Both the position numbers and the translations under genes were made by a program. A DNA stretch of 64,000 nucleotides from Amycolatopsis tucumanensis (lineage in GTDB: Bacteria; Actinomycetota; Actinomycetes; Mycobacteriales; Pseudonocardiaceae): the NCBI RefSeq assembly GCF_021654135.1, contig NZ_JAKGSD010000029.1:1-64000 (forward strand). Direction: 5' to 3'. Numbering within the stretch: the first letter of the stretch is position 1; every line of letters starts with the position of its first letter. The notes under the pieces were generated by a model. It was not told the origin of the DNA. It was given only the letters and a program-made list of their open reading frames with translations, and searched no databases. Shown in pieces: positions 51,672-60,282 of this stretch.

Positions 51672-53335
51672 CGACCTCCAGTGCGATTCTGGGTGGCCAG
51701 GTGGCGTGAGGCAAGGAACCCGAAGACCATCGCCGGCCCGATCGTGGCGCCCGGCCCGGCGTAGGTGTGTCCCATGACCGCGGCGCTGGTGTTCCCGGCC
51801 GCGTACAACCCGGGGATCACCGACCCGTCCTCGCGCAGCACGCGGGCGTGGGTGTCGGTGCGCAGCCCGCCCTTCGTGCCCAGGTCACCGGGCACGATCT
51901 TGACCGCGTAGAACGGGGCCTTGTCGAGCGGGCCGAGGCTCGGGTTCGGCTTGTGGCGGGGGTCGCCGTAGTAGTGGTCGTAGGCGCTGCGCCCGCGCTG
52001 GAAGTCCTCGTCGACACCGCGCCGGGCGAAGCCGTTGAACCGCTCGACGGTGGCTTCCAGCGCCGCGGTCGGCACCTCGATGCGGGCGGCCAGTTCCCCC
52101 AGCGTGGCCGCCTTGGCCACGATCCCGGCCTTGAACCAGCGGCCGGGCAGCTTCTGCCGCGGCCCGACGCCGGTGAACATGTACCGGTCGCGGTAGCGCT
52201 GGTCGAACACCAGCCAGGTGGGGATGTTCTCGCCGGGCCCGTCGCCCGGCCCGTACATCGCGTGCACGGCCTCGACGTAGGGCGCGGACTCGTTGACGAA
52301 CCGCTCGCCGCGCGCGTTGACCAGGATGCAGCCCGGCCGGGACCGCTCGGCTAGCGCGAACCACGGCCCGCCGGTCAGCGGGATCGTCGGGCCCCACCAG
52401 GCGTCGTCCATCAGGGCCACCGACGCGCCGAGCTTGAGCCCGGCCAGGATCGCGTCGCCGGTGTTGGCCTTCGCGCCCACGGTCCACTCGGTGCCGATGG
52501 GACTGCGCTGGTACTTCGCGCGCATCTCCTCGTTGTGCTCGAACCCGCCCGCGGCGAGCACGACCCCCAGGCGCGCCCGCACGGTCTCCTCCCGCCCGTC
52601 CCGCCGGATCACCACCCCGGTGACCCGCTCGTCCTCGGTGACCAGGTCGGCCAGCGGCGTGTCCAGCCACACCGGCACGCCCGCGCGGAGCAGCCCGGCG
52701 CGCAGCCCGGCGGCCAGGGCCTGGCCCATCGACAGCAGCCGCCTGCCGCGCGCCAGCCCGGTGAGCCACCGCCCGCCGATGCGCAGGACCCGCAGCGCGC
52801 CCTTGGGGTGGCGGGCGAGCAGGCTCAGCCAGCGGTAGTCCGCCTGGGTGATCGGCACACCGAGCGGCGCGCCGCTGTAGGGCGGTTCCAGGTTGTGGAG
52901 TTCGTCGCCGAGCCGCTTGCCGTCGAACGGCTTCGGCTCGACCGACCGGCCGCCGGCCCGCCCGCCGGGGGCTTCGGGGTGGTAGTCGGAGTAGCCGGGC
53001 ACCCACTGCAGCCGCAGCGGCGTGACCCGGTGCACGAACGACACCACCTCGGGGCCGTGGTCGAGGAAGGCCTGGCGCAGCTCGGCCGGCACGACGTCGC
53101 CGACGATGGCGTCGAGGTAGGCCCGCGCCGCCTCCGGCGTGTCCTCGACACCGGCCGCGCGCAACGCCTCGTTGCCCGGGATCCACACCCCGCCACCCGA
53201 TCGGGCCGTGGACCCGCCGAACCTGGCGGCCTTCTCGATCACCACGACGGAGAGGCCGGCGTCGGCGGCCGCGAGGGCGGCGGTCATGCCGGCGGCGCCG
53301 CTGCCCACCACCACGACGTCGAACTCGTCGGTCAT
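51668..53335 (-). CDS. kstD: 3-ketosteroid delta-1-dehydrogenase KstD
   Basis: This 555 aa flavoprotein has an FAD-binding N-terminus (VVVVGSGAAGMTAALAAADAGL), GGSTARSGGGVWIP, a catalytic-site tyrosine in GYSDYHPE and the C-terminal FYAVKIVPGDLGTKGGLRTD, corresponding to Tyr119, Tyr487 and Gly491 of Rhodococcus KstD1. It puts a 1,2-double bond in ring A. It leads the operon kstD-kshA-88aa-kshB-hydratase, with a KstR box just upstream. Confidence 0.93.
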   Translation of the reverse strand: MTDEFDVVVVGSGAAGMTAALAAADAGLSVVVIEKAARFGGSTARSGGGVWIPGNEALRAAGVEDTPEAARAYLDAIVGDVVPAELRQAFLDHGPEVVSFVHRVTPLRLQWVPGYSDYHPEAPGGRAGGRSVEPKPFDGKRLGDELHNLEPPYSGAPLGVPITQADYRWLSLLARHPKGALRVLRIGGRWLTGLARGRRLLSMGQALAAGLRAGLLRAGVPVWLDTPLADLVTEDERVTGVVIRRDGREETVRARLGVVLAAGGFEHNEEMRAKYQRSPIGTEWTVGAKANTGDAILAGLKLGASVALMDDAWWGPTIPLTGGPWFALAERSRPGCILVNARGERFVNESAPYVEAVHAMYGPGDGPGENIPTWLVFDQRYRDRYMFTGVGPRQKLPGRWFKAGIVAKAATLGELAARIEVPTAALEATVERFNGFARRGVDEDFQRGRSAYDHYYGDPRHKPNPSLGPLDKAPFYAVKIVPGDLGTKGGLRTDTHARVLREDGSVIPGLYAAGNTSAAVMGHTYAGPGATIGPAMVFGFLASRHLATQNRTGGR

Positions 53336-53346
53336 GCCACCTCCGC

Positions 53347-53360
53347 TGGAACGTGTTCCA
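53347..53360. promoter_or_regulatory. KstR box, kstD side
   Basis: TGGAACGTGTTCCA is a near-perfect palindrome matching the KstR consensus, 12 bp upstream of the kstD start. Confidence 0.9.
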
Positions 53361-53403
53361 CTTCGCTGAGCGCCTGTTCGCCGCCTCGTCCGTCACGATA
53401 GAC

Positions 53404-53417
53404 GAGAACGTGTTTCA
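53404..53417. promoter_or_regulatory. KstR box, kst4D side
   Basis: GAGAACGTGTTTCA lies immediately before a -10-like TAGGGT (53422-53427), which is 7 nt before GTG 53435, implying a leaderless KstR-controlled transcript. Confidence 0.85.
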
Positions 53418-53434
53418 GTTCTAGGGTAGCGGGT

Positions 53435-55018
53435 GTGAACCAGACGGCGGATGTGATCGTGATCGGGTTCGGGGCGGCGGGCGCCTGCGCGGCGATCGAG
53501 GCCGCCGACGCGGGCGCGGACGTGCTCGTGCTGGACCGCTTCGGCGGTGGCGGGGCGACCGCGCTGAGCGGCGGCATCGTCTACGCGGGCGGGGGCACCG
53601 CCCAGCAGCGGGAGGCCGGGGTCGACGACTCGGCCGACGCGATGTACGACTACCTGCGGCTCGAGGTCGGCGAGGCGGTGTCGGAGGAGACGCTGCGGCG
53701 CTTCTGCGACTCCAGCCCGGCGATGATCGAGTGGCTGGAGCGCAACGGCGTGCCGTTCGAGGGCAGCCTGTGCCCGTACAAGACGTCCTACCCCAACGAC
53801 GACTACTACCTGTACTACTCGGGCAGCGAGTCCGCCGGCGGGTTCCGCGAGCTGGCCAAACCGGCCGCGCGCGGCCACCGCACGAAGGGGCCGGGCACGT
53901 CGGGCAAGCTGCTGTTCGCCCGGCTGGCGCAGGCGGCGCGTCAGCGTGGCGTGCGGGTCCTGCCCGGCACCCGTGCCGAGTCGCTGATCGTCGAGAACGG
54001 CGTCGTGACCGGCGTCCGGGTCCGCACGCTGCGCGACGCGCCCGCCCGGGTCCGCGCCGCGCACGCCCGCATGGCGCGGTACGCCGCGAAGCCCGGGATC
54101 TACGTGCCGAGCGTGCGCAAAGCGCTGCAGCACCGGATCGAGCGGCTGGAGCGGCGGTACGCGCGCGATGTGGAACTCACCGCTCGGCGCGGGGTCGTGA
54201 TCGCGGCGGGCGGGTTCATCTTCAACCGCGCGCTGGTGCGTGAGCACGCCCCGGCCTACCGCGGCGGGCTGGCGCTGGGCACGATCGCCGACGACGGGTC
54301 CGGCATAGGGCTCGGCACCGCGGTGGGCGCGGTGACCGGCGAGATGCACCGGATCTCGGCGTGGCGGTTCGTCACGCCGCCCAGCGCGATGCTCAAGGGT
54401 GTCCTGGTCGACCAGGCCGGGCGGCGGATCATCGACGAGTCCCGCTACGGCGCCGCGATCGGCGAGGTGATGATCGGCAAGCACGACGGCAAGGGCTGGC
54501 TGCTCGCCGACGCCGAGACGATCGCCGAGGCACGCCGCACCGCGCGGCGGGAGAGCCAGTGGTTCCAGTGGCTGCAGGCCCGCTACCTGCTGCAACGCGG
54601 CCGGGTGTCCGCGGCGACCCTGGAGGAGGTGGCGTGCAAGGCCGGGGTCGACCCGGCCGGGCTGGCCGCCACCGTCGAGGCCTACAACGCGGCCGCGGAC
54701 GCAGGCGCCGCGGACCCGGCGGGCAAGCCGGCCGAGTACGTGCGGCCGGTGCGGACGGCGCCGTTCTCGCTGATCGACGTCTCCATCAAGCCCAGCCTGG
54801 GTTTCCCGTGCCCGATGCTCACGCTCGGCGGGCTCGTGGTGGACGAGTCGACCGGCCAGGTGCGGGGCGCCGACGGCGCCGGCATCGCCGGGCTGTACGC
54901 GGCGGGCCGGTCCGCGGTGGGAATCTGTTCCAGGTCCTACGTGAGCGGGCTCTCGCTCGCCGACTGCGTGTTTTCCGGTCGCAGAGCGGGAATTTCCGCA
55001 GCTCGACGGGTGGACTGA
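53435..55018 (+). CDS. FAD-binding dehydrogenase, candidate 3-ketosteroid delta-4-(5-alpha)-dehydrogenase
   Basis: This 527 aa protein is a fumarate-reductase/KstD-family flavoprotein: VIVIGFGAAGACAAIEAADAG at the start, GGGGATALSGGIVYAGGGT and a C-terminal SYVSGLSLADCVFSGRRAG. The Tyr-x-Ser of SYVS (Tyr502) matches the reported Tyr/Ser active-site pair of Rhodococcus delta-4-(5-alpha)-dehydrogenase, rather than the KstD motif. It would convert 5-alpha-3-ketosteroids into 4-enes. It is divergent from kstD and under a KstR box. Other steroid flavoprotein roles are possible. Confidence 0.7.
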   Translation: MNQTADVIVIGFGAAGACAAIEAADAGADVLVLDRFGGGGATALSGGIVYAGGGTAQQREAGVDDSADAMYDYLRLEVGEAVSEETLRRFCDSSPAMIEWLERNGVPFEGSLCPYKTSYPNDDYYLYYSGSESAGGFRELAKPAARGHRTKGPGTSGKLLFARLAQAARQRGVRVLPGTRAESLIVENGVVTGVRVRTLRDAPARVRAAHARMARYAAKPGIYVPSVRKALQHRIERLERRYARDVELTARRGVVIAAGGFIFNRALVREHAPAYRGGLALGTIADDGSGIGLGTAVGAVTGEMHRISAWRFVTPPSAMLKGVLVDQAGRRIIDESRYGAAIGEVMIGKHDGKGWLLADAETIAEARRTARRESQWFQWLQARYLLQRGRVSAATLEEVACKAGVDPAGLAATVEAYNAAADAGAADPAGKPAEYVRPVRTAPFSLIDVSIKPSLGFPCPMLTLGGLVVDESTGQVRGADGAGIAGLYAAGRSAVGICSRSYVSGLSLADCVFSGRRAGISAARRVD

Positions 55019-55028
55019 TGACAAAAAC

Positions 55029-55042
55029 GAGAACGTGTTCTA
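55029..55042. promoter_or_regulatory. KstR box of the hsaADCB operon
   Basis: GAGAACGTGTTCTA, whose final TA starts a -10-like TAGTCT (55041-55046), lies upstream of hsaA. Confidence 0.88.
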
Positions 55043-55087
55043 GTCTTTCTGGTGACCGAGAAAAGACATGACGGACGGGGCGTGCAG

Positions 55088-56266
55088 ATGACCGATCAGG
55101 ATGGTCGCGGGGTGCTGGCCGGGGTCCGGGAACTGCTTCCCGTCCTGCGGGAGCGGGCCCAGGAGACCGAGGACGCGCGGCGCATTCCGGACGAGTCGAT
55201 CAAATCGCTGCAGGAGACCGGGTTCTTCAAGCTGCTGCAGCCGAAGACCTTCGGTGGCTACGAGGCCGACCCGGTGACCTTCTACACCGCGGTGAAGCTG
55301 CTGGCGAGCGCGTGCGGGTCCACCGGCTGGGTCGCCTCGATCCTCGGGGTGCACCCGTGGCACCTCGGGCTGTTCGAGCCGCAGGCGCAGCAGGACGTGT
55401 GGGGCGAGGACGTCGACGTGCGCATCTCGTCGTCCTACGCGCCGATGGGCAAGGCCACCGTCGTCGACGGCGGGTACCGGCTGACCGGCCGGTGGAGCTT
55501 CTCCTCCGGCTGCGACCATGCGACCTGGGTGTTCCTCGGCGCGCCCGCCTTCGACGCCGAGGGCAAGCCGGTCGACTTCTGCACCTACCTGCTGCCGATC
55601 AGCGACTACCGGATCGAGGACGTCTGGGACACCGTCGGCCTGAGCGGCACCGGCAGCAACGACATCATCGTCGAGGACGCGTTCGTCCCGGCGCACCGCG
55701 CGCTGAGCTTCCAGGCCACCTCGAAGTGCCGCACCCCGGGGCAGCAGATCAACCCGGGGCCGTTGTTCAAGCTGCCGTACGGATCCGTGCACCCGTCGAC
55801 GATCACCGCGCCGATCATCGGCATGGCGCAGGGCGCGTACGAGGCGCACGTGGAGCACCAGCGCAACCGGGTGCGCGCCGCCTACATGGGCGAGCAGTCC
55901 AAAGAGGACCCGTTCGCCAAGGTGCGGGTCGCCGAGGCGGCCAGCGAGATCGACGCCGCGTGGCTGCAGCTGACCCGCAACATCGACGAGCTGTACCAGC
56001 TGGCGTGCCGCGGCGAGAAGCTGCCGTTCGCCACGCGGCTGCGGGTGCGGCGCGACCAGGTGCGCGGCACCGAACGCGCGATCGCCGCCGTCGACCGGCT
56101 CTTCGAGAACTCCGGCGGCCGGGCGCTCAAGCGGGGCACGCCGATCCAGCGGTTCTGGCGCGACGCGCACGCCGGCCGCGTGCACGCGGCGAACGACCCG
56201 GAACGCGCCTACATCATGTACGGCAACGGCGAATTCGGCGTGCCCGTCGAGAATGCGATGGTGTGA
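55088..56266 (+). CDS. hsaA: 3-HSA 4-hydroxylase oxygenase component HsaA
   Basis: This 392 aa flavin-dependent monooxygenase of acyl-CoA dehydrogenase fold hydroxylates 3-hydroxy-9,10-secoandrosta-1,3,5(10)-triene-9,17-dione. It contains ASACGSTGWVASILGVHPWHL, RISSSYAPMG, GLSGTGSND and the HsaA ending IQRFWRDAHAGRVHAANDPE. ATG 55088 matches the mycobacterial N-terminus. A GTG at 55052 would suit a leaderless message, but the extra codons (AAA, AGA, CAT) look non-coding. Confidence 0.93.
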   Translation: MTDQDGRGVLAGVRELLPVLRERAQETEDARRIPDESIKSLQETGFFKLLQPKTFGGYEADPVTFYTAVKLLASACGSTGWVASILGVHPWHLGLFEPQAQQDVWGEDVDVRISSSYAPMGKATVVDGGYRLTGRWSFSSGCDHATWVFLGAPAFDAEGKPVDFCTYLLPISDYRIEDVWDTVGLSGTGSNDIIVEDAFVPAHRALSFQATSKCRTPGQQINPGPLFKLPYGSVHPSTITAPIIGMAQGAYEAHVEHQRNRVRAAYMGEQSKEDPFAKVRVAEAASEIDAAWLQLTRNIDELYQLACRGEKLPFATRLRVRRDQVRGTERAIAAVDRLFENSGGRALKRGTPIQRFWRDAHAGRVHAANDPERAYIMYGNGEFGVPVENAMV

Positions 56267-56267
56267 C

Positions 56268-57113
56268 GTGACCGAGGGCAAGTACGCCGAGGTCGGCGGG
56301 GGCTTGCGGCTGCACTACCACGAAGCCGGCGCCGAGCACGCGGAAACCGTGGTGATGCTGCACGGCGGCGGGCCGGGCGCCTCGGCGTGGAGCAACTTCT
56401 CCCGCAACATCGAGGTGTTCGCCAAGTCCTACCGGGTCCTCGCGGTCGACCAGCCCGGGTTCGGCAAGTCGGACAAACCGACCGAGCACCCGCAGTACTT
56501 CACCCACAGCTCGACCGCGGTCGTCGGCCTGCTCGACGCGCTGGGGGTCGGCAAGGCGCACCTGGTCGGCAACTCGCTCGGCGGCGGCACCGCGGTCCGG
56601 CTCGCGCTGGACCACCCGGACCGCGCCGGGCGGCTCGTGCTGATGGGGCCGGGCGGGCTGAGCACCAACCTGTTCGCGCCGGACCCCACCGAGGGGGTCA
56701 AGGCGCTCGGCCGGTTCGCCGCGCCGCCGGGGCCCAGCAAGGAGAAGCTCGCGGCGTTCCTGCGGCTCATGGTGTTCGACCCGGCGCTGATCACCGACGA
56801 GCTGGTCGAGGAACGCTACGCCAACGCGAGCACGCCCGAGTCGCTCGCGGCGATGCGCGCGATGGGCGCGTCCTTCGCCGGGGCCGACTACGAGCAGGGC
56901 ATGCTCTGGCGCGACGCCTACAAGCTGCGGCAACGCGTGTTGCTGATCTGGGGCCGCGAGGACCGCGTCAACCCGCTCGACGGCGCGCTGCTCGCGCTCA
57001 AGACGATCCCGCGCGCGCAGCTGCACGTGTTCGGCCGGTGTGGACACTGGGCCCAGGTCGAGAAGTTCGACGAGTTCAACCGCCTGGCCCTCGACTTCCT
57101 GCGAGGTGAATGA
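56268..57113 (+). CDS. hsaD: meta-cleavage product hydrolase HsaD
   Basis: This 281 aa alpha/beta hydrolase cleaves the C-C bond of 4,9-DSHA, the ring-cleavage product. It shows HGGGPGASAWSNF, the nucleophile in LVGNSLGGGTAV, IWGREDRVNPLDG and the catalytic His in GRCGHWAQVEKFDEF. GTG 56268 is 1 bp after the hsaA stop. Confidence 0.93.
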   Translation: MTEGKYAEVGGGLRLHYHEAGAEHAETVVMLHGGGPGASAWSNFSRNIEVFAKSYRVLAVDQPGFGKSDKPTEHPQYFTHSSTAVVGLLDALGVGKAHLVGNSLGGGTAVRLALDHPDRAGRLVLMGPGGLSTNLFAPDPTEGVKALGRFAAPPGPSKEKLAAFLRLMVFDPALITDELVEERYANASTPESLAAMRAMGASFAGADYEQGMLWRDAYKLRQRVLLIWGREDRVNPLDGALLALKTIPRAQLHVFGRCGHWAQVEKFDEFNRLALDFLRGE

Positions 57114-57114
57114 G

Positions 57115-58017
57115 ATGGGCATCCGCTCACTGGCGTACCTGCGCATCGAGGCGACCGACATGGCCGCCTGGCGCGAGTACGGGCTCAAGGTGCTCGGCAT
57201 GGTCGAGGGCAAGGGCTCCCACCCGGACGCGCTCTACCTGCGGATGGACGACTTCCCGGCGCGGCTGGTGATCGTGCCGGGGGAGAGCGATCGGCTCGCG
57301 GTGGCCGGCTGGGAGGCCGCCAACGCCGCCGAGCTGGACGAGGTGCGGGCGCGGCTGGACGCAGGCGGCGTGCCCTACAAGGAAGGCAGCGCCGAGGTGC
57401 TGGCCGAGCGGCGCGTCACCGAGCTGATCAGCTTCGACGACCCGTCCGGCAACACCCTGGAGGTGTTCCACGGCGTCGCGCTGGAGCACCGGCGCGTGGT
57501 GAGCCCGTACGGGCACCGGTTCGTCACCGGCGAGCAGGGCCTCGGGCACGTGGTGCTGTCCACCCACGACGACGACGCGGCGCTGCGGTTCTACCGCGAC
57601 GTGCTCGGCTTCCGGCTGCGCGACTCGATGCGCCTGCCGCCGCAGATGGTCGGCCGCCCGGCCGACGGGCCGCCGGCGTGGCTGCGGTTCTTCGGCTGCA
57701 ACCCGCGCCACCACAGCCTGGCGTTCCTGCCGATGCCCACGCCGAGCGGGATCGTGCACCTGATGGTCGAGGTGGAGAACACCGACGACGTCGGGCTGGC
57801 GCTGGACCGCGCGAAGCGGCGCAACGTGCCGATGTCGGCCACACTGGGGCGGCACGTGAACGACCTGATGCTGTCGTTCTACATGAAGACGCCGGGCGGG
57901 TTCGACGTCGAGTTCGGGTGCGAGGGCCGCCAGGTCGACGACGAGTCGTGGATCGCGCGCGAGAGCACGGCGGTGAGCCTGTGGGGCCACGACTTCAGCG
58001 TCGGGATGCGGAAGTGA
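57115..58017 (+). CDS. hsaC: extradiol dioxygenase HsaC
   Basis: This 300 aa type I extradiol dioxygenase is exactly the length of mycobacterial HsaC. Iron ligands are the His in GLGHVVLS (about 141), the His in RHHSLAFLP and the Glu in FDVEFGCEG. It cleaves the catechol ring of 3,4-DHSA. ATG 57115 follows GAGGTGAATGAG, 1 bp after hsaD. Confidence 0.94.
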   Translation: MGIRSLAYLRIEATDMAAWREYGLKVLGMVEGKGSHPDALYLRMDDFPARLVIVPGESDRLAVAGWEAANAAELDEVRARLDAGGVPYKEGSAEVLAERRVTELISFDDPSGNTLEVFHGVALEHRRVVSPYGHRFVTGEQGLGHVVLSTHDDDAALRFYRDVLGFRLRDSMRLPPQMVGRPADGPPAWLRFFGCNPRHHSLAFLPMPTPSGIVHLMVEVENTDDVGLALDRAKRRNVPMSATLGRHVNDLMLSFYMKTPGGFDVEFGCEGRQVDDESWIARESTAVSLWGHDFSVGMRK

Positions 58018-58544
58018 TCTCGTCCGCGATCGAGCCGGCGCGCTTCCGCCAGGTGCTCGGGCACTTCGCCACCGGGGTCACCGTGGTGACCACGATGGAC
58101 GACGGCGAGCCAGCCGGGTTCGCGTGCCAGTCGTTCGCGGCGCTGTCGCTGGACCCGCCGCTGGTGCTGTTCTGCCCCGCCCGCAAATCGCGGACGTGGC
58201 CGGCGATCGAGCGCAGCGGGCGGTTCGCGGTCAACGTCCTGGCGGAGGGGCAGCACCGGGTCAGCGCGGTGTTCGGGGCGCGCGGCGCGGACAAGTTCGC
58301 CGCCGTCGAGTGGGAGCCGGCGCCGTCCGGCTGCCCGGTGCTGGAGGACGCGCTGACTTGGGTGGACTGCGCGGTGGAGACCGTGTTCGAGGCGGGCGAC
58401 CACTTCGTCGTGGTCGGGCGCGTGACGGCGCTGGGGGAGGCGTCGAACGGGCGGCCGCTGCTGTTCTACCGCGGCCAGTACACCGGCGCGGCGCCGGTCA
58501 AGGCGGACGTGCTCAGCTGGGCCGGCCCGGACGACTGGCTGTGA
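58014..58544 (+). CDS. hsaB: flavin reductase component HsaB
   Basis: This 176 aa flavin reductase (FRQVLGHFATGVTVVTT, GFACQSFAALSLDPPLVLFCPA, VLEDALTWVDC) supplies reduced flavin to HsaA. GTG 58014 overlaps the hsaC stop. The last 32 bp overlap the convergent MFS gene. Confidence 0.93.
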   Translation: MISSAIEPARFRQVLGHFATGVTVVTTMDDGEPAGFACQSFAALSLDPPLVLFCPARKSRTWPAIERSGRFAVNVLAEGQHRVSAVFGARGADKFAAVEWEPAPSGCPVLEDALTWVDCAVETVFEAGDHFVVVGRVTALGEASNGRPLLFYRGQYTGAAPVKADVLSWAGPDDWL

Positions 58545-59886
58545 CCGCCTCGCCGGCGATCTCGTCGACCGACCGGCCGGTGGTGCGCGGGCCGAACACC
58601 GCGGTGATCAGGATGAGCAGCACCATCGCCAGCGCGACCACCACGAACACCGCGGTCGCGCCCTTGGCTTCCAGCAGCGGCAGCAGCAGGTACGGCATCG
58701 CGGCGGTCGCCAGGCGGGACAGCGAGTAGGCCGAGCCGGCGGCGGACGCGCGCAGGCTCGTCGGGAAGATCTCCGCCTGGTAGGCGTGGTAGGCGTTGGA
58801 GAACACGTTGCTGACCGCGGTGTAGCAGAAGCCGAGGATCGCGATGGCTGCGCTGCCGGTGGAATAGCCGAAGGCGAGCCCGAAGACCGCCATGCCCGCC
58901 GCGGCCGCGACGATGAGCCACTTGCGCTGGAAGCGGTCCATCAGTGGGATCGACAGCGCGGAGCCGATCGGGTAGCCCAGGAACGACAGCGCGCTGAACG
59001 TCAGCGAGTGGGCGACGTCGAACCCCTTGGCGGTCAGGATGATCGGCACCAGCGAGCCGAAGCCGTAGTAGCCGAAGACCTGCAGGACCTGGAACGCGGA
59101 CAGCATCGCGGTCCGCGTGCGCCACGGCTTGCGGAACAGCGCGCGGAACCGTTGCGGCTGGGCTTCTTCGTGGCTCGCCGGTGGCACGTCGAGCGTGGTG
59201 CGCGCGGATTTTTCCAGGCGCTGCACGACTTCCTCGGCCTCGGCGTACCGTCCCTGCGCGATCAACCACCGGGGCGATTCGGGCAGACCGGTGCGAAGCA
59301 CCCACACGATCGCCGCGCCGAGCGCGCCGATCACGAAGAGCCAGCGCCAGCCGTCGACGCCGAACGGCGCCTCGCCGACCAGGCCGCGCGCGAGGAACCC
59401 GGCGGCGGGCACGCCGCAGAAGCCGATGGTGTAGGCCCAGGCGGTGGCCTTGCCGCGGGCGTGCGCCGGCAGCAGGTCGGCGAGGTAGGCGTCGGCGAGG
59501 GGCAGTTCCGCGCCGATGCCGATGCCCGCGACGAACCGGCAGACCACCAGCATCCACACGTCCGTGGAGAACGCGCCGAGCAGCGTGAACAGCGAGTAGA
59601 CGCTGAGGGTGAGCAGGAAGGCGCGCCGCCTGCCGATGCGGTCGGCGAGCCTGCCGAGCGTCACGGCGCCGACGAAGGCGCCGAGGAAGGCCGACGCCAG
59701 CAGCGGCTTGGTTTCCGCGCCGGACACGCCGAACTCCTTGGACAGCACGGTGCTCACGGTGCTGGCGAGGAAGAGGTCGTAGAGGTCGAAGAAGGTCGCC
59801 ACCCCGACGACGGCGATGAGCAGGCGGTGGAAGCGCGTGACGGGCAACCGGTCGAGCCGGACGGTCATCGACGACGGGGCGGTCAT
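58513..59886 (-). CDS. MFS transporter, sugar-porter/aromatic-acid type
   Basis: This 457 aa protein has twelve predicted helices and a cytoplasmic loop in the middle. It carries GRLADRIGRRRAFLLTL between helices 2 and 3, ESPRWLIAQGRYAEAEEVV before the loop and AYHAYQAEIFPTSLRASA in the second half. The substrate is unknown; convergent placement beside hsaB makes a steroid-breakdown or aromatic substrate possible but unproven. ATG 59886 has only a weak ribosome-binding site; a GATAAC -10-like element lies 9 nt before it. Confidence 0.85.
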   Translation of the reverse strand: MTAPSSMTVRLDRLPVTRFHRLLIAVVGVATFFDLYDLFLASTVSTVLSKEFGVSGAETKPLLASAFLGAFVGAVTLGRLADRIGRRRAFLLTLSVYSLFTLLGAFSTDVWMLVVCRFVAGIGIGAELPLADAYLADLLPAHARGKATAWAYTIGFCGVPAAGFLARGLVGEAPFGVDGWRWLFVIGALGAAIVWVLRTGLPESPRWLIAQGRYAEAEEVVQRLEKSARTTLDVPPASHEEAQPQRFRALFRKPWRTRTAMLSAFQVLQVFGYYGFGSLVPIILTAKGFDVAHSLTFSALSFLGYPIGSALSIPLMDRFQRKWLIVAAAAGMAVFGLAFGYSTGSAAIAILGFCYTAVSNVFSNAYHAYQAEIFPTSLRASAAGSAYSLSRLATAAMPYLLLPLLEAKGATAVFVVVALAMVLLILITAVFGPRTTGRSVDEIAGEAVTASRPGRPS

Positions 59887-60282
59887 GGTCGGAAAGTTAT
59901 CCCCCGTGTGCCGATGTTGACAATGGTTGCCGGATTCGTCCGGAGTGCCGGGATGACCGCGTGGCGGAGTACCTTCTCGCACCGTCTCCGTGTGGCCGGT
60001 GGTCCACACTGGCGAAATCACCACGCGCTTCGGCGTACCTGGCTACCGCGATGCGCTGTGCGGTTTCATCGGCCATCGGATGACCGGCACCGTCGAATCC
60101 CGGGAATCGGGTCTGGTGGTGCGTTTCGCCCCAGGCGCGCTCGCGATCGGCCCGGCGCCGGCCGACCTGACCGGTCCCGAGATCGCGATGCGGCAGGCGC
60201 GCGGGGATGGACGGTGTATCGCCCGGGCGAGGCCGTGTTCGCGTGGCTGGGGCAGACCCCGCGTTCCGGTTACGCTTCCGGA
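59887..60282. other. 396-bp region with probable gene remnant
   Basis: This lies between the MFS start (minus strand) and the M20 hydrolase start (plus strand). It contains the MFS promoter near 59887-59930, a coding-like but frame-broken stretch at 59990-60261, and a TACGCT -10-like element at 60271-60276 that would give a leaderless hydrolase message. Confidence 0.5.
59990..60261 (+). pseudogene. possible frameshifted small gene
   Basis: The frame from 59990 (VVHTGEITTRFGVPGYRD, then GLVVRFAPGALAIGPAPADL) has a gene-like codon bias. Near 60205 the sense continues in another frame (GWTVYRPGEAVFAWLG). A single-base indel would join them into a soluble protein of about 85-90 residues. No family is recognised with confidence. 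Confidence 0.35.
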
